Source of the DNA: JAGVSR01 sp963825555
GTDB taxonomy: Bacteria; Pseudomonadota; Alphaproteobacteria; Rhizobiales; Hyphomicrobiaceae
Assembly (NCBI GenBank): GCA_963825555.1
Contig: CAWGTZ010000029.1
Location: 46,925 to 110,924, forward strand
Direction: 5' to 3'
DNA: 64,000 nucleotides
Position numbers and translations under genes: made by a program. Below, piece after piece: positions 11,974-20,862 of the stretch. The notes under the pieces are model-generated. The model ran no database searches and was not told the origin of the DNA. It was given only the letters and a program-made list of their open reading frames with translations. Within the stretch, counting starts at the first letter, position 1; each line of letters opens with the position of its first letter.

Positions 11974-12675
11974 ATGACTGTGTCAATGCCGTACATGCCG
12001 CCCAACATCTATCTGCTCGCCGACAACCTCGATGCGGCCCTCGCCGCAGGTGAGGACCTGTTGAAGTCGACGGTGACCTGGGAGACTGGGAAATCCGGAG
12101 AAGGGCCCGATATCGCCCGGGTGCGTGCCGAGCAGCGAGCCGCACTGGAAAAGATCCGTTCCCTGGAACAGCTTCTAATTGCCCGCGTCCTGAAGTCACG
12201 TGAGCGGGCCGAGGATATCTCCAGGCACGATCCGCGCTTCGGCGCGGTAGCCCGCCTCTATAATGGCGGTACGGCCATTCTGATCGAGGCCGTGGCGGAG
12301 TACGGGGATGTCACGTCGACGGACTTCGAGACGGGCCGCTGCGCCATTTCATTCCTGCGCTCACGGGGCCTGCTGGCCGCCGACGATCCCGGCCCGACCG
12401 AGGGTCAGGTCTTCGCCATCAGCGAGGAATTTCTGGTCGCGCATCGTATCCGGCTCGGCACACTGCTCGATCTCGTCGCCATGTTCCTCGATACGCTGGA
12501 GATCCACTACGATCTGTTCAGCGATGCGGCCGTGGAACCTGATCTGCTGCCGGGCGAGACACCGCTCGCAGAAGACCAGACCAATGTGATGGTCGCGGAT
12601 CCGATCGTCGAGCCTGATTCACTCAGCGAAGCGCTGGCGGCCATGCGCACGCTTTCGCTCGATCCGCAGCGCTGA
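11974..12675 (+). CDS. Conserved hypothetical protein downstream of topA
   Basis: I do not recognise this 233-residue protein. It has no signal peptide or membrane helix. A helical stretch (ARVRAEQRAALEKIRSLEQLLIARVLKSRERAED, near residues 50-85) could form a coiled coil. It is followed by a compact region (FLRSRGLLAADDPGPTEGQVFAISEEFLVAHRIRLGTLLDLVAMFLD) and an acidic tail. The start at MTVSMPYMPPNIY is chosen because upstream codons back to 11854 translate to an Arg-rich, gene-unlike stretch, and an AGG lies about ten bases before this ATG. It faces the convergent rlpA-like gene 15 bp away. Confidence 0.72.
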   Translation: MTVSMPYMPPNIYLLADNLDAALAAGEDLLKSTVTWETGKSGEGPDIARVRAEQRAALEKIRSLEQLLIARVLKSRERAEDISRHDPRFGAVARLYNGGTAILIEAVAEYGDVTSTDFETGRCAISFLRSRGLLAADDPGPTEGQVFAISEEFLVAHRIRLGTLLDLVAMFLDTLEIHYDLFSDAAVEPDLLPGETPLAEDQTNVMVADPIVEPDSLSEALAAMRTLSLDPQR

Positions 12676-12690
12676 GGGAAGCAGATATAA

Positions 12691-14238
12691 TCAGACCAGT
12701 GCCGACGGATGCACGCGCTTGCCCGGCGCCCGCGGCGTTTCGGTTTCGTCGCGCAACTCTCCGGCCGGTACGCTGGGGTGCGAACCGGTCAGATGCGGCC
12801 GCGGTGACGGCCGCTCCTTGAACTCCATCACTGCAGACGACTGCCAGCCCCCAGGCTTTTTCAAAGATGCCGACCTGCCGTTCTTCGGCAGGCCCGCGCG
12901 CTTCGTTGCGCCGCTGCCTCCGGATCCTGAGGCAACGGTCGGCTGCTTGGACTTCTGCGTGGCGGCCTTTGCAGTCTTCTTTTTCACATTGGCCGATAGG
13001 GACGACGCCTTCGTCTTCTTCTGGAAGCGCTTCTCGGCGTAGGTCGTGAAACCGACGTCGATCTCGCCCGAGTGCTTGGCCACTGCCTTCTTGCGGACAG
13101 GAGCAGACTTGGACGCCATCTTGGCCGTCCCCTTTGCCCGTGTCTTGGTCTTTGCTTTGAGCGGCCGCTTCTTAACGTATTTCTTCCGCTCGGCGCTTGC
13201 TACGCGAAGCTTGGCAGGGCGGGCAGGATTGGCGCTGATGGCCGAGGTGAGACCCGCCCGCGAGGCTTTCGGTTCGGCAATCTCGGCCGTCCGGATGGTC
13301 CGGCGCGGAACGGGCTCGGCGCGGATCGCTCCTTGAGTGACCGAGACTTCGGGGGTGTCAATCGGCACGGCAACGGGCTGCGCATCAATCGACGCTTCCT
13401 TCGACGGTTGGATCGTCAGGGCGGGCTTGTCGATCGTCGCCGTCAGAATGCGGCGCTCAACTTCGGCCTGGGCCGCGAGTGCTGCGGCGAGAGCACCACG
13501 CGGAAGATCGGCGCGCGGCACCACAGGCCGGTCGAGTACGGACGCTACGTTGACGGCCGGCGCAAGTCCCGGGATGCTGGCAAGTGCCGTGGTTCCGGCT
13601 TTGCCCTGGGCAACCATGACACCGATCGCCCCGTACGCATGATCAACGCTTGCAAACTGCCCGATGGGGCCCGGAACACGTTCATAAACACGGTTCTTCG
13701 AATACCTCGCCTCGGCGCGCGTCGGCGCTTTCAGCACGCGCAGCTTGACCTGACCGACACCCTTGACGCCGAGTTTGCGCGCGGCCGCCCTGGACAGATC
13801 GAGCTTCCGGTTGCCCCAATAGGGACCGGCGTTGTTGATGCGCAAGACGACGGCCTGGCCCGTCGCCTTCGACCAGACGAGCGCGATGGTGCCGTCCGGC
13901 AGATCCGGGCTTGCCGCATTGTCGGCTCTATCAGCATTGAACCGCTCACCCGACGACGTCAAACCGCACGGATTGTATCGATCGCGCTTGCAGCTGTCGT
14001 AGAAAGACGCGGTCAGCGTCAGATCCTTGCCGACGAGCGCCTGCGTCTCGGCAAGCGTCTTCACTCGATGACATTTTTTATAGAAGCAGTAGGTCTTGCC
14101 CGGCGTCTTCGCCGTGGCGGCGGTTGCGGCGATGAGGGGGGCAGTTACCCCTGAGATGGTTGCAATCGCGAGAATACGTGTCCAATCGCGCGCGCCAACG
14201 CGGCGCCCCGCGGACGCCTGAAGTCTGAAACCGAACAT
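12691..14238 (-). CDS. RlpA-like double-psi beta-barrel protein
   Basis: A 515-residue exported protein. The N-terminal hydrophobic segment ILAIATISGVTAPLIAATAATA is followed by a double-psi beta-barrel (TASFYDSCKRDRYNPCGLTSSGERFNADRADNAASPDLPDGTIALV, then RINNAGPYWGNRKLDLSRAAARKLG). This resembles RlpA septal lytic transglycosylases. After about residue 230 it continues as a long low-complexity Ala/Lys/Arg-rich region (KKRPLKAKTKTRAKGTAK) that may contact nucleic acid or peptidoglycan polyanions. An SPOR domain is not seen. Whether it cleaves glycan is inference from the barrel; these barrels also occur in non-enzymatic wall proteins. Confidence 0.78.
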   Translation of the reverse strand: MFGFRLQASAGRRVGARDWTRILAIATISGVTAPLIAATAATAKTPGKTYCFYKKCHRVKTLAETQALVGKDLTLTASFYDSCKRDRYNPCGLTSSGERFNADRADNAASPDLPDGTIALVWSKATGQAVVLRINNAGPYWGNRKLDLSRAAARKLGVKGVGQVKLRVLKAPTRAEARYSKNRVYERVPGPIGQFASVDHAYGAIGVMVAQGKAGTTALASIPGLAPAVNVASVLDRPVVPRADLPRGALAAALAAQAEVERRILTATIDKPALTIQPSKEASIDAQPVAVPIDTPEVSVTQGAIRAEPVPRRTIRTAEIAEPKASRAGLTSAISANPARPAKLRVASAERKKYVKKRPLKAKTKTRAKGTAKMASKSAPVRKKAVAKHSGEIDVGFTTYAEKRFQKKTKASSLSANVKKKTAKAATQKSKQPTVASGSGGSGATKRAGLPKNGRSASLKKPGGWQSSAVMEFKERPSPRPHLTGSHPSVPAGELRDETETPRAPGKRVHPSALV

Positions 14239-14426
14239 GGGGCACTCCCACCTATTGATCCAACATGAACCGGTGAACCGAGCGCCCCGCTTACGCTCTT
14301 ACCTCTCCCGACCGGCCATGGGCGCAACTGAGCAAACAGTGCCCGGGGCCGGGAGAGCCCAAGTCGTCGCGCGCGGCATTGTCGAACGACGTTTATTACA
14401 TCCGAAGGAAAAGCCGCAATAGACTG

Positions 14427-15185
14427 TTATTTATTGGAAAATTTGAAACCGGCAGCGCTAAGCTTTTGGCAGAGGCTCTCGGTGGCGCTGCGAAGCGTGT
14501 CAGCATTGGGGCAGCGCATCACCAGGTCGGTGGCATACTGGCCCTCCTTGAAGGCGGGATAGCTGCCCATAGCGACGGCGGGCCAGTCGGCCTGATGCGC
14601 GGCAAACAACTCGGCGAGTTCGCCCTCTGCGTGAGCCGCAACGATCGACGAAGAGAGTATTCGCCGCCCCCTCTGGAGATCCTGGGTGGCACACTTCAGC
14701 ATCGCTTCCATGATCGACGGCACGCCCGCCATAACGATGACATTGCCGATGCGGAACCCGGGGGCCACCGACACTTCGTTGACGACAAGTTCGGCCCCAT
14801 CCGGAATACGCGCCATTCGCAGGCGCGCGGCGTTGAGTTCGATGCCGCGCTTTTCATAAGCCGGCTTCATGATCGCTACGGCACGCGGATCGACATCAAT
14901 GCCCACCCCAAAAGCCTTGGCGATGCTGTCGGCCGTGATGTCGTCGTGCGTGGGGCCAATGCCGCCAGTGGTAAATACATAGGTGTAGCGCTGCCTGAGT
15001 GCATTGACCGCCTCCACGATGGCGGATTCATCGTCCCCAACCACGCGGACTTCCCTCAGCGCGATGCCGATCGAGGTGAGGTGATCTGCAATGGTACCGA
15101 TATTTCGGTCCTTGGTCCGCCCGGACAGTATCTCGTCGCCGATAACGAGTAGGCCGGCCGTCACGTCGTCGGAATCCTGGATCAC
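14427..15185 (-). CDS. CinA N-terminal-type molybdopterin-binding-fold protein
   Basis: The fold shared by MoaB/MogA and CinA is recognisable by LLVIGDEILSGRTKDRNIGTIADHL, TTGGIGPTHDDITADSIAKAFG and the GFRIGNVIVMAGVPSIMEAML segment. The C-terminal nicotinamide-nucleotide amidase domain of full CinA is absent, so this is the single-domain alphaproteobacterial form of about 252 residues. I chose the GTG at 15185 (VIQDSDDVTAGLL). The frame is open to 15338, but that extension overlaps sfsA on the other strand and has no domain match. Its exact substrate is unknown. Confidence 0.87.
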   Translation of the reverse strand: MIQDSDDVTAGLLVIGDEILSGRTKDRNIGTIADHLTSIGIALREVRVVGDDESAIVEAVNALRQRYTYVFTTGGIGPTHDDITADSIAKAFGVGIDVDPRAVAIMKPAYEKRGIELNAARLRMARIPDGAELVVNEVSVAPGFRIGNVIVMAGVPSIMEAMLKCATQDLQRGRRILSSSIVAAHAEGELAELFAAHQADWPAVAMGSYPAFKEGQYATDLVMRCPNADTLRSATESLCQKLSAAGFKFSNK

Positions 15186-15297
15186 GCTTTTGTCTGCCCT
15201 TCGGAAGGTTACCTGCGATGGCCGTGTTGTAGCACCGGGGCCTCTATGAAGAGAATCGCCTTGCCCGCCGCACCCCGGGGCTTTTATCCCTTGAACC

Positions 15298-16011
15298 ATG
15301 CAGTTCAAATCTCCCCTCGTCCGCGGTCGCCTCGTCAAGCGCTACAAGCGCTTTCTTGCCGATGTCGTGCTCGATGACGGCAGCGAGGTCACCGCGTCTT
15401 GCCCGAACACCGGCTCCATGATGGGCCTGTCCAACCCCGGGATGGCCGTTTGGCTCTCGGTTAGCGACAGCCCGACACGCAAGTACGCCCACACCTGGGA
15501 GTTGGTCGAACTGGGCAAAGGGAAAGCCAAGACCCTCGTCGGCATCAATACGGGGCACCCGAACGCCATCGTCTCGGAGGCCATCACTGCGGGCCGCGTC
15601 GCGCCTCTCGGCGGATACGCTTCGCTACGCCGCGAGGTAAAGTACGGCCAGTCGAGCCGGATCGATCTCTTGCTGGAGGACCCCAGCAAGGGCCTTGCCT
15701 ATGTCGAGATCAAAAATGTGCACCTGCTGCGCGAACCGGGTTTGGCCGAGTTCCCCGACAGTAAAACCGAGCGCGGCGTGAAGCATTTGGCCGAGCTTTC
15801 GGACATGGTCCGTGCCGGTCACCGCGCCGTGATGCTCTACCTCATCCAACGTGCGGACGCGGACCGCTTCCAGGTCGCCCACGATATCGATCCCACCTAC
15901 GCCAAGGCTCTGGAGACCGCTCGGGCCGCGGGCGTGGAGGCCTACGCCGCAATTTGCCGGATCAGTCCCAAGGCGATCGAATTGGACCGCCTGTTGCCCG
16001 AAATTGGCTGA
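15298..16011 (+). CDS. sfsA: DNA/RNA nuclease SfsA
   Basis: A 237-residue SfsA-family protein with the N-terminal OB-like part (VRGRLVKRYKRFLADVVLDDGSEVTASCPNTGSMMGL) and the nuclease-like core (SSRIDLLLEDPSKGLAYVEIKNVHL). The Asp and the Glu-x-Lys form the active site. The family tail is FPDSKTERGVKHLAELSDM. SfsA was first described as a sugar-fermentation stimulator and is now considered a nucleic-acid-binding nuclease. It is divergent from the cinA-type gene. Confidence 0.93.
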   Translation: MQFKSPLVRGRLVKRYKRFLADVVLDDGSEVTASCPNTGSMMGLSNPGMAVWLSVSDSPTRKYAHTWELVELGKGKAKTLVGINTGHPNAIVSEAITAGRVAPLGGYASLRREVKYGQSSRIDLLLEDPSKGLAYVEIKNVHLLREPGLAEFPDSKTERGVKHLAELSDMVRAGHRAVMLYLIQRADADRFQVAHDIDPTYAKALETARAAGVEAYAAICRISPKAIELDRLLPEIG

Positions 16012-16156
16012 CACCTGAGCGTCCTCGCGAGCATTTTTGCCGCCGTTTCGGCGAAACCTCGCCGCCCGATCGTGCGTATATGAAGTTATCGATGCCAGCC
16101 CCTCGGCTGACCGCCCCTGCCCCCATGGGCTAGTGTGACGAACAGGAGCCTTACCC

Positions 16157-16657
16157 ATGCTCGACCGACGTAAATTCACTGCCGCCGGCCTCAGCCTCAC
16201 CGCCGCCGCCGGATTTTTCGGGGTCGCAGGCAGAACGCACGCTGCAAGTGACAAGGAGACCTTCGAAGTGACGAAGACAGACGCAGAATGGAAAGAGATC
16301 CTGACCGAGGAGCAGCACTACGTGTTGCGCAAGCACGGTACGGAGCGCGCCGGCAGCAGTCATCTGAACAAGACTTACGAGCCCGGCACCTATCTCTGCG
16401 CCGGCTGCAGCCAGCCCCTCTTCACCTCGGAAACAAAGTATGACAGCGGCACGGGTTGGCCGAGTTTCTTCCAGCCGATCGAAAATGCCGTCGGGTCCTC
16501 GACCGACTTCAAGCTCATCTACCCGCGCACAGAGATCCACTGCAGCCGCTGCGGAGGACATCTGGGCCATGTGTTCAATGATGGGCCTGCCCCGACTGGT
16601 AAGCGCTACTGCATGAACGGCGTGGCGCTGAAGTTCGTGCCGCGTGAAGGCAGTTGA
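16157..16657 (+). CDS. msrB: Exported peptide-methionine (R)-S-oxide reductase
   Basis: MsrB reduces the R epimer of methionine sulfoxide in proteins. The 166-residue protein has two zinc-binding CxxC pairs (CAGC and CSRC), the substrate motif SGTGWPSFFQPI, and the catalytic Cys in KRYCMNG near the C-terminus. The N-terminus MLDRRKFTAAGLSLTAAAGFFGVAGRTHA has twin arginines, a hydrophobic core and a possible AxA-like cleavage site, so Tat export is predicted. The next gene is msrA, also with an export signal, so the pair would repair periplasmic proteins. Confidence 0.94.
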   Translation: MLDRRKFTAAGLSLTAAAGFFGVAGRTHAASDKETFEVTKTDAEWKEILTEEQHYVLRKHGTERAGSSHLNKTYEPGTYLCAGCSQPLFTSETKYDSGTGWPSFFQPIENAVGSSTDFKLIYPRTEIHCSRCGGHLGHVFNDGPAPTGKRYCMNGVALKFVPREGS

Positions 16658-16676
16658 TAGCGCAGGAGCAGATCCC

Positions 16677-17327
16677 ATGCTGAATGGCGCACTGCGTTCC
16701 CTGAAGGCCGCCATCTGGCCGTTTGTTATGTCGGCGGTCATTTCGGTCGCCCTGCTGCCGGTATCCGCCCGCGGCGGGGATCCCGCCCCGGGCGGCCTGC
16801 AGGAAGCGATCTTCGCTGCTGGCTGCTTCTGGTGCGTTGAAAAGGATTTCGACCAGGTGGACGGCGTGGTCGAGACGATCTCGGGCTACACGGGCGGGCG
16901 CACGCCCAACCCCACCTACGAGACGGTGGGCACTGGCCGCACGGGACACGTTGAAGCGCTTCTGGTGCGCTTCGATCCCAAGCGGGTCACATACGACGCC
17001 CTGCTGGACCACTATTGGAAGAATGTGGATCTGCTCGACGGTGGCGGACAGTTCTGCGATCGCGGCAACGAGTACAGGCCGGTCATTTTCACCAGCGGCC
17101 CCGAGCAGGAGCGCGCCGCGCGCGCTAGCAAAGACGCACTGGAAGCCAGCGGCTGGTTCAAACAGAAGATCGCGGTCACGATCGAGCCCGCGTCCGCCTT
17201 CACGCCGGCCGAGGAGTATCATCAGAATTACTATAAGAAGAACCCGACCCGGTACCGCTTCTACCGCAACGGATGCGGCCGGGACGCACGATTGAATCAG
17301 CTGTGGCCCGAGCGCACCTCTCAATAA
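16677..17327 (+). CDS. msrA: Exported peptide-methionine (S)-S-oxide reductase
   Basis: MsrA reduces the S epimer of methionine sulfoxide. The catalytic GCFWC motif (AIFAAGCFWCVEKDF) is followed by GYTGG, PTYETVGTGRTGHVEA and YHQNYY. A hydrophobic N-terminal segment (AAIWPFVMSAVISVALLPVSARGG) indicates a signal peptide or anchor. The start is the ATG at 16677, with AGGAG eight bases before it. An upstream GTG inside the end of msrB is less likely. Only 19 bp separate it from msrB, so they form an operon. Confidence 0.94.
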   Translation: MLNGALRSLKAAIWPFVMSAVISVALLPVSARGGDPAPGGLQEAIFAAGCFWCVEKDFDQVDGVVETISGYTGGRTPNPTYETVGTGRTGHVEALLVRFDPKRVTYDALLDHYWKNVDLLDGGGQFCDRGNEYRPVIFTSGPEQERAARASKDALEASGWFKQKIAVTIEPASAFTPAEEYHQNYYKKNPTRYRFYRNGCGRDARLNQLWPERTSQ

Positions 17328-17592
17328 AGTTCTGATCGTTCCGGCCTGGGGCTGATTGCCCGTGGAATGGGCTTTTGCGGGTGCCGGTTCGGGGCCGCTG
17401 GACACTAGCCACGGCCCCCCTGATCCTCCAAACTATAAGTGTGAGGGCGTTGACCGAATCCTGCGCGGCCGTTGAGCCTGCGCAGCGTGTTGTTTATTTT
17501 CAGCATCACGCAGGAGAAGGCCATTGCTCGCGTAAGGGATCTGTTTTCCGGATCCGGACATCCGTTTCACGCGCTATTGGCAAGGCTCCTTG

Positions 17593-18735
17593 ATGACGTC
17601 GAATGGGCTCGTGCCCCTGATCCGCTATCGCGATGTGGCCGCCGCCATCGAATGGCTGAGCAATGCCTTCGGCTTCGAAGAGCGCAGCATCGTCCACGAT
17701 CCCGATGGTTCGATTGCCTACGCGGAACTGGGCCATGGGCGCGGCGTCGTCATGCTGGGGCCGGTGGGGCAGTCGGTCCTCGACTCTCTTCTCAAGCAAC
17801 CCGACGAACTCGACGGTATCGGCACGCAGAGCGTCTACGTGGCCGTCGACGACGTAGAAGCGCACTTCCGACACGCACGCGCGGCCGGCGCCGACATTGT
17901 CCTCGAATTTGGAAGCGACGAGGCGGGCGATCGGGCCTACGCCGCGCGCGACCCGGAGGGACACGTCTGGAATTTCGGGGCCTATTCGCCCTGGCCTGCG
18001 GAGATTGCGGGGGCTGCCGCGGCACTGCCGGAAGCCTACGTGCCTGCGCGGCCGCCATCCCGGTTCCAGTCCCTTCTCGGGGGGTCCGTTGCGGCTCTTG
18101 CCGTGGCGACGGTGGCGGGTCTGACCCTTATGGAGCCGCAGCGGTCCTCCGCACCCACTGTGGCCGCGCGCAGCTTGGCCACGCCGCCCCCGGCTGCGGC
18201 GCCAGTGGCCGCCGCTTCCGCTCCCCAGGAAGATCTGGCGCGAGAGGCCGCTTCGCTCAGGAACTCGCTCGAGCGCGAAGCCCATGCCCGCCAGGAGGCT
18301 GCGCGGCTCGCCGCGGCGGTCCGCGAACAGCTTGCCAGGGAGCGCGCGGCCCGCGAAGTCGCGGAGACGGAGGTCGCAACCCTGAAGGCACAACTGCAGC
18401 GCGACCGTAAAACGGAGAGGCCCGCGACCGCGACCCTGGTGCCAGCCGAATCCGGCACGCCGCCCCAGACCACTGGCTCCCTCGGCGAACAGGGGGGCGT
18501 GGCGGAGGCGGACTCACCAACCGACGAGCCGGCGCCCCCGGTGACCGTTCAACCAGAGGCGTCGATCGAGGCCCCGGTCAAGAAACCAGCCATTCCGCAG
18601 GCGGCTATTTCAGAGACGAAACCCAGCCGATCCAAGGCGAGACCGAAAACCTCGCGCCAATCCAAAGCCTCGACCGCGAAAACGGCCAAGCCCAAGGGCA
18701 ACAGCGGCACCAACCCGTTCTTCTTGTACGACTGA
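17593..18735 (+). CDS. VOC-fold domain fused to membrane segment and coiled coil
   Basis: Residues 1-130 form a glyoxalase/bleomycin-resistance (VOC) domain: LVPLIRYRDVAAAIEWLSNAFGFEE, VYVAVDDVEAHFRHARAAGADI and the terminal ARDPEGHVWNFGAYSPW. A single hydrophobic segment (GGSVAALAVATVAGLTLM, near residue 165) follows. A charged heptad region (REAASLRNSLEREAHARQEAARL onward) is next, then a Pro/Ala/Lys-rich low-complexity tail ending in NPFFLYD. VOC domains are normally free-standing, so this is an unusual anchored form. The VOC part precedes the membrane segment and lacks a signal peptide, so it is probably cytoplasmic with the coiled coil outside. No substrate is known. Confidence 0.75.
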   Translation: MTSNGLVPLIRYRDVAAAIEWLSNAFGFEERSIVHDPDGSIAYAELGHGRGVVMLGPVGQSVLDSLLKQPDELDGIGTQSVYVAVDDVEAHFRHARAAGADIVLEFGSDEAGDRAYAARDPEGHVWNFGAYSPWPAEIAGAAAALPEAYVPARPPSRFQSLLGGSVAALAVATVAGLTLMEPQRSSAPTVAARSLATPPPAAAPVAAASAPQEDLAREAASLRNSLEREAHARQEAARLAAAVREQLARERAAREVAETEVATLKAQLQRDRKTERPATATLVPAESGTPPQTTGSLGEQGGVAEADSPTDEPAPPVTVQPEASIEAPVKKPAIPQAAISETKPSRSKARPKTSRQSKASTAKTAKPKGNSGTNPFFLYD

Positions 18736-18736
18736 T

Positions 18737-18785
18737 GTTGCACCAAAAGTGCAACAGGTCAGACCCGGAAGGGTCTGACCTCGTT
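18737..18785. terminator. Tandem-hairpin terminator between convergent genes
   Basis: Two adjacent perfect hairpins are seen. The first is GTTGCAC / GTGCAAC around CAAAA at 18737-18755. The second is an 11-bp stem AGGTCAGACCC / GGGTCTGACCT with a GGAA tetraloop at 18756-18781, followed by CGTTTTGT. It lies between the VOC-fusion gene and the convergent EF-G-like gene and could stop both transcripts. Confidence 0.8.
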
Positions 18786-18795
18786 TTGTCGCGCT

Positions 18796-20862
18796 TCACT
18801 CGGCGGCATGACGATGTGATGTCATCACCTGATCGGCGAGCCGCCCCACAAGTTCCGAAAGATGATCAAACTTGGTCCGGTAGGTTCCGACACCGGCAGT
18901 CGCCGAGCGCAGTTCCACGATGAGATCTTCCATCTCGGATGCCGGCAGGTGCGCCGTAACCACGTCCCAACCGGGCCATCCCTCGCGGGCATCGAAGCCC
19001 AGGATCTGCCCGCGCCGAGAGGAGATTATGGCATTGATCTTGGCAGTGGCTTCCGAGGGCACCGCGATCTCGACATGGTTGATCGGCTCAAGAAGGACAG
19101 GGCCACAGTTCGGCATGCCCTCGCTCATGGCCAAACGACCCGCTTGGCGGAAAGCCATGTCGGAGCTGTCGACCGTATGGTAGGACCCGTCCGTCAGCGT
19201 CACCGCCACGTCGACCACCGGGAACCCGAGGGGGCCTGACTTCAGGTAGTCCTCGACGCCGATCTCGACCGAGGGAATGAACTGCTTGGGCACGACACCG
19301 CCCGTGATCGTCTCCTTGAACTGGAATCCGGAACCGCGCGGCAGCGGCTCGATCTTGACGACGACATCGCCGAACTGCCCGTGGCCGCCCGACTGCTTCT
19401 TGTGCCGGCCGCGCACCTCCACGGATTTTCGGATTGTCTCCTTGTATGGGACCTGCGGCTTGAGCCTTTCAACATTGATGCCATGCTTGCGCGCGAGCCG
19501 TTCGAAAGCCACGCGCAAATGCATCTCGCCCTGCCCCTTGAGGATGGTCTGATGCGTGTCCTGCGCGTGTTCGACAACGAGGGAGGGATCTTCCTCGACG
19601 AGCTTGGCGAGTGAGGACGACATCTTGACCTCGTCCTTGCGATCCTTGAGCCCGATGGCGGCTGCCAATACCGGTTCGGGAGGGGGCGGCGAGGCGACCT
19701 GGGTGACGGGAGTCTTGTCCGTCGTGATGGTCTGCCCCGACTGTATGCTGTCCAGCCGGCCCAGCGCCACCGTGTCACCCGCCTTCGCTGTCCCGCGTTT
19801 GGTCGGCTCCTCGCCCTTCAGCGAAAAAACGCCTGCGACGCGCTCGGTCGATCCCGTGGCTCCCGTCACGACGGCACCATCCGAGATCTCTCCTGTCAGG
19901 ACCCGCGCGAGCGAGAGCTTGCCTCCGTGCCCCGTGTAGGCGGACTTCATCACGTAGGCCGCGCTCTTTGTCTCGGCCACGCCGAGGCGTCTGGCGGTTT
20001 CGGAAACAAAGGGCACCTCGTGGCGCAGAGCTTTCAAAAGCCGAAGGATGCCGTTTCCGTTTTCCGCACTGCCGAGCAGAACCGGACAGATGAGGCCCTG
20101 TCGCAGATCGGCTGAAAGATCATTGAAGACGCGGTCGTTTGGCGGCTGCATGTCGGAAAGCAACTGTTCCATCAGCTCGTCGTCGTAGTCGGCGAGCTGC
20201 TCAAGCATGCGGAAACGTGCTTCCTTCTCGCGATCCTCAACATCCTTGGGCAGCGCGATGATCTCACTCGGCGCGTGCTCGCGATAGACGAAAGCGCGCT
20301 CGGAAGCCAGATCGATGAAGCCGGTGGCGATGCCCTTTTCCCAAATCGGGATCTGACGAAGCACCAACGGCTTGGCGGACGCCGGCTGCAGCATGGGAAT
20401 GATTTCACGCACGGGCGTCGAGAAGCTGTCGATCTTGTTCAAAAACAGAAAATGCGGGATGCCGCGATCTTCCAGCGATTTCAGGATGACCTGGAGGGCC
20501 GGTACGCGCTTGGGATCGGGTTCGGAAACCACGATCGCGGCGTCGACGGCACTGAGAGCCAGCGACCCTTCGTGCTGAAACTCGATCGAGCCGGGGCAGT
20601 CGATGAAGGTGAAGGTGTCGTCGAGGAAATTGACGTCGGCGACGTTGAGCGAAACGCTCATGCCGTGATCGCGGGCTTCGGCGGATGAATCGCCGACGGT
20701 GTTCTTTTCAGAAACCTTGCCTTGTCGTGTGACAGCGCCCGTTCGGGCGAGTATGGCTTCGAGCAGCGTCGTCTTGCCGGAGAGATACGGGCCTACCAGT
20801 GCGATGCAGCGGGAGCTGCGGCCCGACGCGTGGCCCCCGTGTGGGCCATCGGAAGTCCCCAT
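18796..20862 (-). CDS. Elongation factor G paralogue (EF-G-like GTPase)
   Basis: A 688-residue translational GTPase with an EF-G domain order: P-loop GPYLSGKTT, NKID specificity loop, domain II (GEEPTKRGTAKAGDTVALG) and the domain IV/V region (KKQSGGHGQFGDVVVKIEP, MAFRQAGRLAMSEG). It differs from canonical EF-G. The P-loop lacks the usual GHVDAGKT form, switch I reads DHGMSVSLN instead of RGITI, and the DTPGH motif is DCPGS, which removes the His that assists GTP hydrolysis. It is therefore a divergent paralogue and probably not the main elongation factor. The ATG at 20862 has GGAGGA just upstream, better placed than the ATG at 20874. Confidence 0.85.
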   Translation of the reverse strand: MGTSDGPHGGHASGRSSRCIALVGPYLSGKTTLLEAILARTGAVTRQGKVSEKNTVGDSSAEARDHGMSVSLNVADVNFLDDTFTFIDCPGSIEFQHEGSLALSAVDAAIVVSEPDPKRVPALQVILKSLEDRGIPHFLFLNKIDSFSTPVREIIPMLQPASAKPLVLRQIPIWEKGIATGFIDLASERAFVYREHAPSEIIALPKDVEDREKEARFRMLEQLADYDDELMEQLLSDMQPPNDRVFNDLSADLRQGLICPVLLGSAENGNGILRLLKALRHEVPFVSETARRLGVAETKSAAYVMKSAYTGHGGKLSLARVLTGEISDGAVVTGATGSTERVAGVFSLKGEEPTKRGTAKAGDTVALGRLDSIQSGQTITTDKTPVTQVASPPPPEPVLAAAIGLKDRKDEVKMSSSLAKLVEEDPSLVVEHAQDTHQTILKGQGEMHLRVAFERLARKHGINVERLKPQVPYKETIRKSVEVRGRHKKQSGGHGQFGDVVVKIEPLPRGSGFQFKETITGGVVPKQFIPSVEIGVEDYLKSGPLGFPVVDVAVTLTDGSYHTVDSSDMAFRQAGRLAMSEGMPNCGPVLLEPINHVEIAVPSEATAKINAIISSRRGQILGFDAREGWPGWDVVTAHLPASEMEDLIVELRSATAGVGTYRTKFDHLSELVGRLADQVMTSHRHAAE

